A stretch of DNA of 38,936 bases from Sphaerotilus sp. (GCF_013299175.1 NZ_JAAFKF010000028.1:1-38936), one strand, 5' to 3'. Positions 8,617 through 18,644 are shown, numbered from the stretch's first letter. Translations and numbers: made by a program. The notes: generated from the letters alone by a model not told the origin.

Positions 8617-9247
8617 CGCCGTCTTCCTCGTCGTCGTCGTCGCCGTCGATGTCCCGGTCGGCCAGTTCCTGGGCCTTGGCCGCTGCTTCGAGCGCAGACT
8701 TGATGCGCTGGAACAGGTCGCGGTAGGCGCGGCCCTTGCGCTCGGCGGTGCCCTCGGCGGGCAGGGCTGCTGCTGCGATCTGGTCCTTGCGGGCGTTGCG
8801 GATCAGCGTGCGCAGGCCCTGGGCGTCGGTGTCGGGGTGTTCGCTCATCCACTGGGTGAGGGCGTCGTCGCTGGCCAGCAGTTGCTCGCGCCAACGCTCT
8901 GCCGTGTGCAGCGCCAGGGTTTCCCGCGCCCCGGGCACCTTGAACGACGCCACCGCCTCGCGCAGCGGCTCGGCATCGACGCGGCGCATGAGCTTGCCCA
9001 CGTACTGCCACTGGCGGCGGCGGCCCTCGTGCGAGCGGGTGCGCTTGAGCTGCAGCAGGGCGTCGAGCAGGAACTCGGGCATGTCCATCGCGGTCAGGCG
9101 CGCATCGGGCATCTCGATCAGCGCCTTGCCCAGCGCCTGCAGGTCGTGCATCTCCTGCTTGAGCTTGGTCTTGCTCGGGCGGTCGGCGAAATCGTCGTCG
9201 CGGGCCGGAGCGGCGTCGTCGTGGTCAAAGTGGTCGTTCGGGTGCAT
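8609..9247 (-). CDS. darP: Ribosome-associated protein DarP (YjgA, DUF615)
   Basis: This 212-residue protein matches the YjgA/DarP family, which joins late 50S ribosomal subunit precursors and promotes peptidyl-transferase-centre maturation. Recognisable blocks are PSKTKLKQEMHDLQALGKAL near residue 25, the DALLQLKRTRSHEGRRRQWQYVGKLMRR segment (residues about 60-90), and the charged helical C terminus ending in a run of Asp/Glu. It is divergent from pmbA, as in Escherichia coli, so the arrangement is an ancient conserved neighbourhood. It overlaps mog by 8 bases. Confidence 0.92.
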   Translation of the reverse strand: MHPNDHFDHDDAAPARDDDFADRPSKTKLKQEMHDLQALGKALIEMPDARLTAMDMPEFLLDALLQLKRTRSHEGRRRQWQYVGKLMRRVDAEPLREAVASFKVPGARETLALHTAERWREQLLASDDALTQWMSEHPDTDAQGLRTLIRNARKDQIAAAALPAEGTAERKGRAYRDLFQRIKSALEAAAKAQELADRDIDGDDDDEEDGDA

Positions 9248-9272
9248 GGGCGGTGGGGGTGAGGACGACCGC

Positions 9273-9278
9273 TATGAT
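9273..9278. promoter_or_regulatory. Candidate -10 element in the darP/pmbA divergent region
   Basis: TATGAT at 9273-9278 matches five of six bases of the sigma-70 -10 consensus on the plus strand, 30 bases before the pmbA start; its complement ATCATA overlaps a similar weak element reading towards darP. The whole divergent gap is only about 60 bases, so both promoters must be compressed here. No convincing -35 element is visible. Confidence 0.4.
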
Positions 9279-9308
9279 ACGAGCGACCACCACCGGCCCG
9301 ACCCGTAC

Positions 9309-10706
9309 ATGACTGCCACGACCGCTTCGACTGCCACGATGTCCCGTCCCGATTCCGGTTTCTCCTACACGCGGGACCAGTTCCGCACCCTGGTCGAGGA
9401 CGCGCTGGCGCTGGCCAAGTCGCTCGGTGCGACCGACGCAGGCGTCGAGGTGTCCGAAGGCGCCGGCCTGTCGGTCTCGGTGCGCAAGGGCAAGATCGAG
9501 AACGTCGAGCGCAACCGCGACAAGGCGATCGGCGTGTCGGTCTACCTCGGCCAGCGCCGCGGCAACGCCAGCACCTCCGACTTCTCGCCCGCCGCGCTGC
9601 GCCAGACCGTGCAGGCCGCCTACGACATCGCCCGTTTCACCGCCGAGGACACCGCCGCCGGCCTGCCCGATCAAGGCGATCTGGCGCTGGGCTGGGCGGC
9701 GGACTGCGACCTGGACCTGTTCCACCCGTGGACGGTCAACGCCGAGCAGGCGGCCGAACTGGCGCTGCGCTGCGAGGCGGCGGCCCTCGACACCGACGCG
9801 ATGATCACGAACTCCGACGGCGCGGGCGTGTCGGCGCAGCAGTCGCATTTCTACACCGCCAACAGCCGCGGTTTCTGTGGCGGCTACGCCAGCTCGCGCC
9901 ACTCGATCTCGGTCTCGCCGATCGCCGGCCGGGGCCGCGACATGCAGCGCGACTCCTGGTACAGCTCGATGCGCGACGCCGCCGACCTGGCTTCGCCCGA
10001 GTCCGTCGGCCGCTACGCCGCACAGCGTGCGCTGTCCCGCCTGAAGAGCCGCAAGATCCCGACCGGGCCGATGCCGGTGCTGTTCGAATCGACGGTGGCG
10101 GCCGGGCTGCTCGGCGCCTACGTGCAGGCCACCAGCGGCGGCGCGCTCTACCGCAAGGCGACGTTCCTGCTGGACAGTCTCGGCCAGCCGGTCTTCCCGG
10201 ACCACATCGACATCGACGAAGACCCGCACATCCGCAAGGCCAAGGGCAGCGCCCCGTTCGACGACGAAGGTGTGCGGACCCAGGCGCGCAAGGTGGTCGA
10301 GGCGGGCGTGGCGCAGGGGTATTTCCTGTCCAGCTACTCGGCCCGCAAGCTCGGCATGAAGACCACCGGCCATGCCGGAGGCTCGCAGAACCTGCACCTG
10401 CGCAGTCGCCTGACCGCTGCCGGCGATGACCTGGAAGCCATGCTGCGCAAGCTCGACCGCGGCCTGTTCGTCGTCGAGCTGATGGGGCAGGGCGTCAACT
10501 ACGTGACGGGTGACTACTCGCGGGGTGCGGCCGGCTTCTGGGTCGAGAACGGCCGCATCGTGCATCCGGTCGATGAAGTGACCATCGCCGGCCACCTCGG
10601 CGAGATGTTCAAGGGCATCGTCGCCATCGGTGCGGACGAGTACACGATGGGCAGCAAGACGATCGGCTCGGTGCTGGTGGACCGGATGATGGTCGCCGGG
10701 AGCTGA
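9309..10706 (+). CDS. pmbA: PmbA (TldE) subunit of the TldD/PmbA metalloprotease
   Basis: PmbA pairs with TldD to form a zinc protease that cleaves unfolded peptides; it matures microcin B17 and degrades the CcdA antitoxin in enterobacteria. The protein shows the expected architecture: an N-terminal domain (EVSEGAGLSVSVRKGKIENV near residue 45), a middle region, and a C-terminal beta-rich domain with GMKTTGHAGGSQNL and GQGVNYVTGDYSRGAAGFWVENG. PmbA itself lacks the catalytic zinc motif, which is carried by TldD. The 465-residue length fits. Starts at 9309 and 9339 are both in frame; neither has a clear ribosome binding site. A probable tldD begins at the far right of the window, so the partner genes are unlinked. 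Confidence 0.93.
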   Translation: MTATTASTATMSRPDSGFSYTRDQFRTLVEDALALAKSLGATDAGVEVSEGAGLSVSVRKGKIENVERNRDKAIGVSVYLGQRRGNASTSDFSPAALRQTVQAAYDIARFTAEDTAAGLPDQGDLALGWAADCDLDLFHPWTVNAEQAAELALRCEAAALDTDAMITNSDGAGVSAQQSHFYTANSRGFCGGYASSRHSISVSPIAGRGRDMQRDSWYSSMRDAADLASPESVGRYAAQRALSRLKSRKIPTGPMPVLFESTVAAGLLGAYVQATSGGALYRKATFLLDSLGQPVFPDHIDIDEDPHIRKAKGSAPFDDEGVRTQARKVVEAGVAQGYFLSSYSARKLGMKTTGHAGGSQNLHLRSRLTAAGDDLEAMLRKLDRGLFVVELMGQGVNYVTGDYSRGAAGFWVENGRIVHPVDEVTIAGHLGEMFKGIVAIGADEYTMGSKTIGSVLVDRMMVAGS

Positions 10707-10707
10707 A

Positions 10708-10729
10708 CTTGACCGACGCTTGACCGACG
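10708..10729. repeat. Perfect 11-bp tandem duplication between pmbA and the AlbA_2 gene
   Basis: CTTGACCGACG occurs twice in a row (10708-10718 and 10719-10729) between the pmbA stop and the next start. It is the left junction of a gene with different base composition, so it may be a scar of insertion or local slippage. Confidence 0.7.
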
Positions 10730-10735
10730 CGGGTG

Positions 10736-12727
10736 ATGCTGGTGACTGACGCACAAAATCATGCGCATTCGATTGATTTGACAAATTTGCTGGTTCGCGA
10801 GAGCGAGCAGGTCGAGTGGAAAGAAAGCGTTGCGGATTGCAGCGATGTGGTCAAGACGCTCAGTGCCTTTGCCAATGACTGGGCGAATCTGGGCGGTGGT
10901 TACGTTGTTTGTGGCGCCAGGGAAGACAAAGACGAATACGGCTTTCCAAGGGTCACTGCCAATGGGTTGACGGCCGCACGCTTCAAGGAAGTGGAAGGGC
11001 GGGTCTTGTCGGAGTGCCGGAACAAGGTATCTCCTTCGATCGCGCCGCAGGTGCATGAGGTTCCCACAGCGCATCCTGAGGCCAGGGTGCTGGTGTTCGT
11101 GATGCCCGCGACCACCAAGGCACACACCTGCCGGGCAGGTGATGAAGCCGGCCAATACCACGTCCGCATCAGCCGCCAGACCGTCGAGGCGCGCAACGGT
11201 ATCTTGCGTGAGCTGCTGGTCCGGAAGAATGAAGTCGAGTCGTGGGACCGGCGCATCTGTGCCTCGGCCACGACCAACGACCTGGATCTGGTGGCCTTGC
11301 GCGATGCCTTGCAGCGCATGAACCTGTTTGATCCGCAGCGTGGTCTTGATGATTACCTGTCGGACGCCAACGCGTTGAGCCCCTTTGTGCCACCGCTGTG
11401 TGGACGCGATCCGCTGACAAGACAGCTTCGGCCGCGAAATTTCGCGGTCCTGTTATTCGGACGCCATGTCCAGCACCATGTGCCCGGTGCGTGGTCCACC
11501 ATTTCCTTGTACCCTGGGCCGGACCGGTCGGAACCCCATGCGGAGCGCCATGAACTGGCCGGTTCCGTGATTGAGCAAATTCGGCGGTCCACCGAGATAC
11601 TCGGGATGCAAAGCTACATTGCATTCGACAAGACCAACGCGGATGCGCCGAATGCCATCAAATACCCCAAGCCAGCCCTGACCGAGGCCCTCGTCAACGC
11701 GTTGGCGCACCGTGACTATGAATTGCCCGACCCGACCCGGACGACCGTGTTTTCTGATCGGATCGAGATTGTGTCGCCGGGTGCATTGCCTTCCGGCGTG
11801 AAGCTCGATGTCCTGCGAGATGGCAAAGCAACGCCCAAATGGCGCAATCAGAGCATGGCCTGGTTCCTGAGCCGCTTGCAGCTTGCACAGGCCGAAGGTC
11901 AGGGAATCCCGACCATCATCCGGTCGATGCGGCAGGAAGGGTGTCCAAACCCGGTGTTTGACGCAGATGAGTCGCGTGTGACGTGCGTGCTTCCGGCGCA
12001 CCCGCGGCATGGGTTGATGCGTGAGTATCAAAAAATAGAGGAAGCCATTTCTCTGGGCGAGTTCGATGCGGCTCGACTGCGTGTTCAGGAAATCCTGGAG
12101 AAGGATCTCCTGAACGCACGAGCGGTACAGCTCTTGGCCGAGGTGGCGTCTGCATTGGGGGATGTTGGTGTTGTCTGTGCGTATTTGAACCGCACGGGGG
12201 ATGCCGTTTTTGGCTTGCCTCCGAGAACACTCATTCAGCTTGCAGAGGCGCTGACCTCCCAAGAATCTCAAGAGAATCTCCCGCAGCAGGTTTCCGAACA
12301 GGCCCGCCAGCTTTATCTCCATGCCTCCAAGGGCCTGGTGACTGAACGCGAGATTCGAAAAGTGGCCCTTGGCTTGAGCAAGGCTGGTGATGATGCGGTG
12401 GCCGTGGCGTTTCTGAATCAGCAGTTCAATGTGAATCCGGCATGGCGGGAGAATCCGTTTCTGCTCCAGTCGAGAGGCAATTCCTACATCGGCTTGGCCA
12501 AGCAATGCTCCAGGACGGCCAAGAACGCCAGCTTGTCGCCGCAGACGAAGCGCAGGGCCTCGGAGGATTGCCGGCGCTACCTGGACCTGGCTCGACAAGA
12601 CCTGGAGCGCGCCGCCCGGAGCACCGATCCCGTTCTGCGCCAGACGGTTCAGGTCAACCTGGAGTTTGCCGAGCGCCTGCGGGAGCGCCTCACCCGAGGT
12701 GTCGGCGGGCCGGCGCGCCGGAATTGA
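10736..12727 (+). CDS. AlbA_2 (Schlafen) - GHKL-type ATPase - helical repeat protein
   Basis: The 663-residue protein opens with an AlbA_2/divergent AAA-4 domain (residues about 20-145: ESEQVEWKESV, then LSAFANDWANLGGGYVVCG), the nucleic-acid-binding fold shared with the Schlafen core. Around residues 312-330 it has ALTEALVNALAHRDYEL, the N-box of the HATPase_c_4 (GHKL-type) domain that often follows AlbA_2. Residues about 430-650 are alpha-helical and resemble TPR-like repeats, an unusual addition. The gene is less G+C-rich than its neighbours and uses more mixed codons, suggesting transfer. Proteins of this family are annotated as transcriptional regulators or helicases; several relatives sit in defence islands. 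ATG 10736 is preferred over GTG 10733; the ribosome binding site is poor. Exact function unknown. Confidence 0.8.
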   Translation: MLVTDAQNHAHSIDLTNLLVRESEQVEWKESVADCSDVVKTLSAFANDWANLGGGYVVCGAREDKDEYGFPRVTANGLTAARFKEVEGRVLSECRNKVSPSIAPQVHEVPTAHPEARVLVFVMPATTKAHTCRAGDEAGQYHVRISRQTVEARNGILRELLVRKNEVESWDRRICASATTNDLDLVALRDALQRMNLFDPQRGLDDYLSDANALSPFVPPLCGRDPLTRQLRPRNFAVLLFGRHVQHHVPGAWSTISLYPGPDRSEPHAERHELAGSVIEQIRRSTEILGMQSYIAFDKTNADAPNAIKYPKPALTEALVNALAHRDYELPDPTRTTVFSDRIEIVSPGALPSGVKLDVLRDGKATPKWRNQSMAWFLSRLQLAQAEGQGIPTIIRSMRQEGCPNPVFDADESRVTCVLPAHPRHGLMREYQKIEEAISLGEFDAARLRVQEILEKDLLNARAVQLLAEVASALGDVGVVCAYLNRTGDAVFGLPPRTLIQLAEALTSQESQENLPQQVSEQARQLYLHASKGLVTEREIRKVALGLSKAGDDAVAVAFLNQQFNVNPAWRENPFLLQSRGNSYIGLAKQCSRTAKNASLSPQTKRRASEDCRRYLDLARQDLERAARSTDPVLRQTVQVNLEFAERLRERLTRGVGGPARRN

Positions 12728-12730
12728 GGC

Positions 12731-13483
12731 TCAGTACGTCGCCCGCCCGCCGGTGATGTCGAACACCCCGCCGGTCGTGAACGAACAATCCTCGCTGCAC
12801 AGCCACGCCACCATCGCCGCGATCTCGTTGGGTTCGACAAAACGGCCCATCGGGATCTTCGCGAGCATGTAGTCGATCTGTTCCTGCGCCATCTGGTCGA
12901 ACATCGCGGTCTTGGCCACGGCCGGCGTGACCGCGTTGACCAGCACCCCGGTGCGTGCGACTTCCTTCGCCAGCGACTTGGTGAGCGCGATCAGGCCGGC
13001 CTTGGAGGCGCTGTAGTGGCTGGCGTTGGGGTTGCCCTCCTTGCCGGCGACGGAGGCGATGTTGACGATGCGGCCCCAGCCCCGCGCCACCATGCCCGGC
13101 ACCACGGCGCGGCAGGTCAGGTAAGGCGCGACGAGGTTGACCTCCAGCACGCGGCGCCACACCTCGGGCGACAGCTCCCAGGTCGGGCCGTTGCCGCCGG
13201 TGATGCCAGCGTTGTTGACGAGGATGTCCAGACTGCCGTGTTCGGCGACCGTGCGCGCTGCGGCGTCGGTCACGGCGCCTTCGTCGGTCAGCTCGACCAC
13301 CAGACCGTGGCAGGGGCCGAGTGCGGACAGTGCCGCGCAGCTCGCCGGCAAGCGCGCCGCGTCCGCATCCCACAGCACCACGGTCGCGCCCGAGCGCAGC
13401 AGCCGCTCGGCGGTGGCATAGCCGATGCCTTGGGCACCGCCCGTGATGACGGCGACGCGGCGGTTCAGATCAATCTGGTTCAT
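12731..13483 (-). CDS. SDR-family NAD(P)-dependent oxidoreductase
   Basis: A 250-residue classical short-chain dehydrogenase: cofactor motif TGGAQGIGYATA (residues about 13-24), NNAG (about 90), catalytic Tyr-x-x-x-Lys in YSASKAG, and the C-terminal FDITGGRATY. It is the last gene of the importer operon, 7 bases after the DenD-like gene, so it probably oxidises or reduces a sugar or sugar acid brought in by the ABC system. Sugar 1-dehydrogenases of L-fucose/L-rhamnose type and 3-oxoacyl reductases share this fold, so the substrate is not settled. It converges on the AlbA_2 gene with 3 bases between stops. Confidence 0.87.
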   Translation of the reverse strand: MNQIDLNRRVAVITGGAQGIGYATAERLLRSGATVVLWDADAARLPASCAALSALGPCHGLVVELTDEGAVTDAAARTVAEHGSLDILVNNAGITGGNGPTWELSPEVWRRVLEVNLVAPYLTCRAVVPGMVARGWGRIVNIASVAGKEGNPNASHYSASKAGLIALTKSLAKEVARTGVLVNAVTPAVAKTAMFDQMAQEQIDYMLAKIPMGRFVEPNEIAAMVAWLCSEDCSFTTGGVFDITGGRATY

Positions 13484-13490
13484 GTGGGGG

Positions 13491-14519
13491 TCAAGCCTGT
13501 GTGCGGTCCAGTCCCTGGAGCGCGGTCGGGTGGTCGGCATGGTCGGCGATGTACTGCCGGATGATGTCCTCGAACGAGGTTTCGGGCTGCAGTCCCAGCC
13601 GGCCGGCGCGCTCGGCGGTCGAGCCAGCCGGCCAGCGTGCCACGATCCCGGCGATGCGCTCGTCCCGCTCGAAGCGTACCCGCGCCCGCACCGCAGGCCC
13701 CGCCACCGCTTCCAGCGCATCGAGCATCTGCGCCACGGTCAGGTTGAGCGCGGGCAGGTTCAGCGCCGTGCGCCCGCCGAACTCGGCGCGGCTGCACTCG
13801 AACACGCGGATCAGCCCCTCCACCGTCGCCCGCGGCGAGGTCAGCGGGTGGGACACGCCGGGATCGACCGGGCAGACCGCCTCCAGCCCCGCCAGCGGCT
13901 CGCGCACGATGCCGCTGAAGAACGACGACGCCGCGCCGTTGGGCCGGCCGGGGCGCACCGTGACCGTCATCAGCCGGGCGGCGCGGCCGTCAAGGAAACC
14001 CTTGCGCGTGTAGTCGGCGATCAGGTGTTCGCAGACATGCTTCTGGATGCCGTAGCTGGTCTGCGGCGTGGGCAGCGTGGCGTCGGTGACGAGCGCGGGC
14101 AGCGGGTGGTCATCGTCCGGGCCGAACACCGCCACCGAACTCGCGAACACCAGCCGCGTTGGGGCCTCGCCGCGCTGCACGACCCGGTGGCGCAGCGCGT
14201 CGAGCAGCGCCCGCGTCGAGTCGAGGTTGGACACCATGCCCAGGTCGAAATCCAGCTCGCACTCGCCCGACACAGCCGACGCGAGGTGGAACACGCCATC
14301 GAACGCCATGGCGTCCTCACGCAGCGCGGCGACCTGCGCCAGCAGCGGGCCGGTGCGCGCCTCGACACGGGCGTCGGCGAGCAGGTCGGGCGGTGGCGGG
14401 AACAGGTCGGTGAGCACGAGGCGCTGGATCGTCTGACCGGCGAGCGTGCCGCGGGCCAGCAGCGTGCGGGCCAGACGGGCGCCGAGGAAGCCGGCGGCGC
14501 CGGTGATGAGCAGGTTCAT
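13491..14519 (-). CDS. NAD-dependent epimerase/dehydratase family protein, D-erythronate dehydrogenase-like (DenD)
   Basis: An extended SDR of 342 residues with the N-terminal GxxGxxG motif (LLITGAAGFLGARLARTLL), an SSVAVFG segment and the catalytic YGIQKH (Tyr-x-x-x-Lys, about residue 156). The overall layout resembles the family annotated as D-erythronate dehydrogenase DenD, which oxidises a four-carbon sugar acid at C2, rather than nucleotide-sugar epimerases. The gene overlaps the upstream fadR-type gene by 4 bases (ATGA) and is followed by another SDR after 7 bases. No erythronate-specific partner genes (denC kinase, otnI) are in the window, so a different hydroxyacid substrate is possible. 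Confidence 0.75.
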   Translation of the reverse strand: MNLLITGAAGFLGARLARTLLARGTLAGQTIQRLVLTDLFPPPPDLLADARVEARTGPLLAQVAALREDAMAFDGVFHLASAVSGECELDFDLGMVSNLDSTRALLDALRHRVVQRGEAPTRLVFASSVAVFGPDDDHPLPALVTDATLPTPQTSYGIQKHVCEHLIADYTRKGFLDGRAARLMTVTVRPGRPNGAASSFFSGIVREPLAGLEAVCPVDPGVSHPLTSPRATVEGLIRVFECSRAEFGGRTALNLPALNLTVAQMLDALEAVAGPAVRARVRFERDERIAGIVARWPAGSTAERAGRLGLQPETSFEDIIRQYIADHADHPTALQGLDRTQA

Positions 14520-15316
14520 GGCGGTGTGGACGTGGGGAGGGGCGAATGCGGCGAAGCGGATTGCTTGCGGGGCGCCTTGAGCGGCGAGGCTTGCGCGACC
14601 AGGGACGGCAGCGCCCGCCGCGACGCCAGCACCTCCTGCATGTCCTCGTAGGCACCGTCAATCAGCACCAGCGCGGCGCGTTCGGCCGCCTCGGGATCAC
14701 GGGCGATCACGGCATCCAGCACCGCACGGTGCAGCGGCAGCGACTGCGCCGGCCCGTTGTGCTTGGCGGTGGACAGCTCGAAGCTGGTCCGCAGCAGCGC
14801 ACCGAGCGCCTTGCTCATCTGCACCAGCATCCGGTTGTGGCAGGCGCGCAGCAAGCCCTGGTGGAAGCGCAGGTCGTGCGTTACGTAGTCGCCGCCGTGC
14901 TCGATGGCGTGTTTCATGCCGGCGAAGGCGGTTTCGATTTCAGCGAGATCGTCGACCGTGGCGCGCTCGGCGGCGATGCGCACCGCCGCGGGTTCCACCA
15001 CCCGGCGCAGCTCTTGCAGGTCGCGCAGGAACTCGTGCGACAGCCCGATCCGCGTGTGCCAGTGGACGACCGACTGGTCGAACCAGTTCCACTGATCGGC
15101 CGGCAGCACCCGCGTGCCCACCTTCGGCCCGGTGCTGAGCAGGCCCTTGGCGACCAGCGACTTGACGGCTTCGCGCACCACGGTGCGGCTCACGCCGAGT
15201 TCATCGCCCAGCAGCGGCTCGGGCGGGAGCGTGCTGCCAGGGGCATAGCGGCCGGCGACGATGGCTTCGCCCAGCAGGTCGAGGGTGTGTCCGGAAACGT
15301 TCTTGATCGGGTTCAT
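14516..15316 (-). CDS. FadR-type GntR-family transcriptional regulator
   Basis: The 266-residue protein has an N-terminal winged helix-turn-helix (residues about 8-68, including LGVSRTVVREAVKSLVAKGL) and a C-terminal FCD ligand-binding domain (about 90-230) with His/Asp residues (HDLRFHQGLL, LHRAVLDAVIARDP) that normally hold a metal and a carboxylate. FCD regulators usually respond to sugar acids or other small acids and repress their catabolic genes. It sits inside the importer operon, overlapping gntK and denD by 4 bases on each side. The last 35 residues are a Pro/Ser-rich tail. Its likely targets are the shared TCATAC motif at 20070-20083 and 23451-23464. Confidence 0.9.
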   Translation of the reverse strand: MNPIKNVSGHTLDLLGEAIVAGRYAPGSTLPPEPLLGDELGVSRTVVREAVKSLVAKGLLSTGPKVGTRVLPADQWNWFDQSVVHWHTRIGLSHEFLRDLQELRRVVEPAAVRIAAERATVDDLAEIETAFAGMKHAIEHGGDYVTHDLRFHQGLLRACHNRMLVQMSKALGALLRTSFELSTAKHNGPAQSLPLHRAVLDAVIARDPEAAERAALVLIDGAYEDMQEVLASRRALPSLVAQASPLKAPRKQSASPHSPLPTSTPP

Positions 15317-15824
15317 GGGCCGCGAGCGTAGCGCAGCGCCTCGGCCAGCAACGGCTCGGGCGGGTGGGCGAGGTCGAGCACCAGCGCACCCTCGTCGGCA
15401 CCGGGCGGCTCCAGCGTCGCCAACTGGCTGGGGAGCAGCGTGGCGGGCATGTAGTGGCCGGTGCGCTGCGCCATCCGTTCGGCGAGCAGGGCCGGATCGC
15501 CGTGCAGGTGGACCAAGCGCAGCCCCGGTGCCGCCGCACGCAGCCGGTCGCGGTAGCTGCGCCGCAAGGCCGAGCAGGTCGCCACCGCACCGCGGCCCTC
15601 CGCCTGGGCCTGCGCCAGGACGTGTCCGATCTGGTCGAGCCAGCCAGCGCGGTCGGTGTCGGTCAAGGGGGTGCCGGCCGCCATCAGGGCGACGTTGTGC
15701 GGTGGGTGCAGGTCATCGCCTTCGACATACGCCACCCCGAGCGCCTCGGCCAGCGCCCGTGCCAGCGTGGACTTGCCACAGCCGCACACGCCCATCACGA
15801 CGATGACCGGCTGCGGGGCCACAG

Positions 15825-15828
<4 letters not shown>
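15313..15828 (-). CDS. Gluconokinase (GntK family)
   Basis: The 171-residue protein matches the GntK family of P-loop carbohydrate kinases: Walker [10 protein letters not shown] (residues about 13-21), the [21 protein letters not shown] gluconate-site region, and [12 protein letters not shown]. It phosphorylates D-gluconate to 6-phosphogluconate with ATP, or a related aldonate. It lies between the ABC ATPase and the FadR-type gene with 4-base overlaps on both sides, so it is translated as part of the importer operon. This suggests that at least one imported or internally formed acid is gluconate-like, alongside the non-phosphorylative route encoded divergently. Confidence 0.9.
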
Positions 15829-16880
<1,052 letters not shown>

Positions 16881-16912
16881 CGGTGTGTTCTCAGCTCAGG
16901 TTCGGCTCAAGG

Positions 16913-17770
16913 TCAGCTTTTCACTGCGCCAGCCGTCAGGCCGGACACCATGTACCGCTTGAAGGCGTAATAGATCGCGGCCGGCGGCAGCGCGTAGACG
17001 AGTCCCGTGGCCATCAGCAGCTCCCAGGGCGAGTCGTCCGCCGCCAGGAAGTTGCCCAGCGCCACGGCCAGCGTCAGGTCGGCCTCGTTGGACAGCAGTA
17101 GGAAGCCGTAGAGGTACTCGTTCCAGGCCAGCAGCAGCGCGTAAGTCCCGACAGCAACCAGCGACGGCACCATCAGCGGCAGGTACACGAGCCGGAACAA
17201 CTGCATCGGCGAGGCACCGTCGATGCGCGCCGCCTCGTCCAGCTCCCACGGCAGCTTGTCGGACGCCTGCTTGAGCACCCAGATGCAGTAGGGCGACGCG
17301 ATCGTCACCATCGCCAGGATCAGCGACCAGCGGTTGTTCAGCAGCCCGTAGGTCGCCATCGTCTTGTACATCGGCACGGCCAGGAACGCGGCCGGGATGA
17401 AGTAGGTCATCAGCGCCAGGTTCATCACCGTGCGCCCGCCGCGGACTTTCAAGCGGCTGATCGAGAACGCCGCACAGGTCGCCACGAACAGCGTGAGCGC
17501 ACCCACCGAGACGGCGATCAGCAGCGAGTTGCCGAGCTGCTGCCAGAAATGGTGCAGGTAGAAATGCTTCTGGTTGAAGACGATGTCGAAGTTCGACAGC
17601 GTCGGGTCTTGCGGCCAGAGGCGTCCGGACGTGGCCTTGTCGCGCGGCGAGATCGCGAACAGCACCAGGTGGTAGATGGGGATCAGCGTCCACAGCAGCA
17701 CGGGGATGCCGACGAGCAGCAACTGCGCCTCGCGGCTGATGGACTTCAGGGTGAAGCGGGCGCGGCTCAT
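16913..17770 (-). CDS. Carbohydrate ABC transporter permease, MalG type
   Basis: A 285-residue membrane protein with about six TM helices and the EAA loop EAARIDGASPMQLFRLVYLP that contacts the ATPase. The start at 17770 (MSRARFTLKSIS) overlaps the upstream permease stop by 4 bases (ATGA), which supports it over an upstream start at 17797 that would extend into the preceding gene. It forms the inner-membrane channel of the CUT1 sugar importer with the partner at 17767-18633. Confidence 0.93.
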   Translation of the reverse strand: MSRARFTLKSISREAQLLLVGIPVLLWTLIPIYHLVLFAISPRDKATSGRLWPQDPTLSNFDIVFNQKHFYLHHFWQQLGNSLLIAVSVGALTLFVATCAAFSISRLKVRGGRTVMNLALMTYFIPAAFLAVPMYKTMATYGLLNNRWSLILAMVTIASPYCIWVLKQASDKLPWELDEAARIDGASPMQLFRLVYLPLMVPSLVAVGTYALLLAWNEYLYGFLLLSNEADLTLAVALGNFLAADDSPWELLMATGLVYALPPAAIYYAFKRYMVSGLTAGAVKS

Positions 17771-18633
17771 TTGGACAGCCTTTTCATCATCACCCACACC
17801 AGCGGCAGCACCAGCGGCAGCGCCACCACCAGCGAGGCCATCGCGAGGTCGATCTGGTCCAGCCGCAGGTAGCGGATGCCCAGCGTCGCCAGCACATGCG
17901 TCAGGTCAGCCGGACCACCGCCTGTCAGCAGGTAGACGCTGTTGAAGTCGCCCAGCGTCCAGATCATCGACAGGATGGTGCAGGTCAGGTACAGGTCTTT
18001 CATCGCGGGCCAGGTGATGAAGCGGAATTTCTGGCCGCGGGTGGCGCCATCCACGCTCGCCGCCTCGTACTGCTCGCCTGGAATCGCCAGTCGCCCCGCC
18101 ACCAGGATCAGCGTCCAGAACGGCAGCGATTTCCAGATGTGCATCAGCATCGCGAAGCCGAGACCCAGCGTCGGATCGTTGAGCCAGTTCGGCCCGTCCA
18201 GCCCGGTCAGGCGGAAGATGGTGCTGTTGATGACACCCCATTCCGGGTTGAGCATGAAGCGCACCGACAGGATGGTCGGGATCGACGGCACGGCCCACGG
18301 CAGGATGAAAATCATCGAGACGATCTTGATCCACCAGCGCGTCTGCACGAAAAAGCCCGACAGCCCCATCGCCACCACCATCTTCACGTTGACCGCGACC
18401 ACCACGAAGATGAGCGTGTTGACGGCGGTGCGGTAGAAGATCGGGTCGTCCAGCAGGCGCACGTAGCTGTCCGGGTGGCGGGCGAGCCACAGCCCGTAGC
18501 CGACCGGATAGAGCACGAACACCAGGAACACCAGCACGTAGGGCACCAGCAGGGCGCGGCCCCACAAGGTCCAGGTGCTGAGACCCGGTCGCGTCCGGGG
18601 GGACGCGGCGGCAGAAGCGAGGGCAGCGGTCAC
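17767..18633 (-). CDS. Sugar ABC transporter permease, MalF type
   Basis: A 288-residue membrane protein with six predicted TM helices and the EAA loop EAASVDGATRGQKFRFITWP. It is the second channel subunit of the CUT1 importer, 11 bases after the binding-protein stop and overlapping the MalG-type permease by 4 bases. The N-terminal 20 residues are Ala/Pro-rich and non-conserved. The substrate is set mainly by the binding protein, so this gene does not narrow it further. Confidence 0.93.
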   Translation of the reverse strand: MTAALASAAASPRTRPGLSTWTLWGRALLVPYVLVFLVFVLYPVGYGLWLARHPDSYVRLLDDPIFYRTAVNTLIFVVVAVNVKMVVAMGLSGFFVQTRWWIKIVSMIFILPWAVPSIPTILSVRFMLNPEWGVINSTIFRLTGLDGPNWLNDPTLGLGFAMLMHIWKSLPFWTLILVAGRLAIPGEQYEAASVDGATRGQKFRFITWPAMKDLYLTCTILSMIWTLGDFNSVYLLTGGGPADLTHVLATLGIRYLRLDQIDLAMASLVVALPLVLPLVWVMMKRLSK

Positions 18634-18644
18634 GGCAAGGTCTC

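Noticed and set aside
9225..10784. Minus-strand 519-codon open frame over pmbA
   Set aside because: The plus strand encodes a complete PmbA with conserved motifs; the antisense frame is His/Arg-rich shadow sequence.
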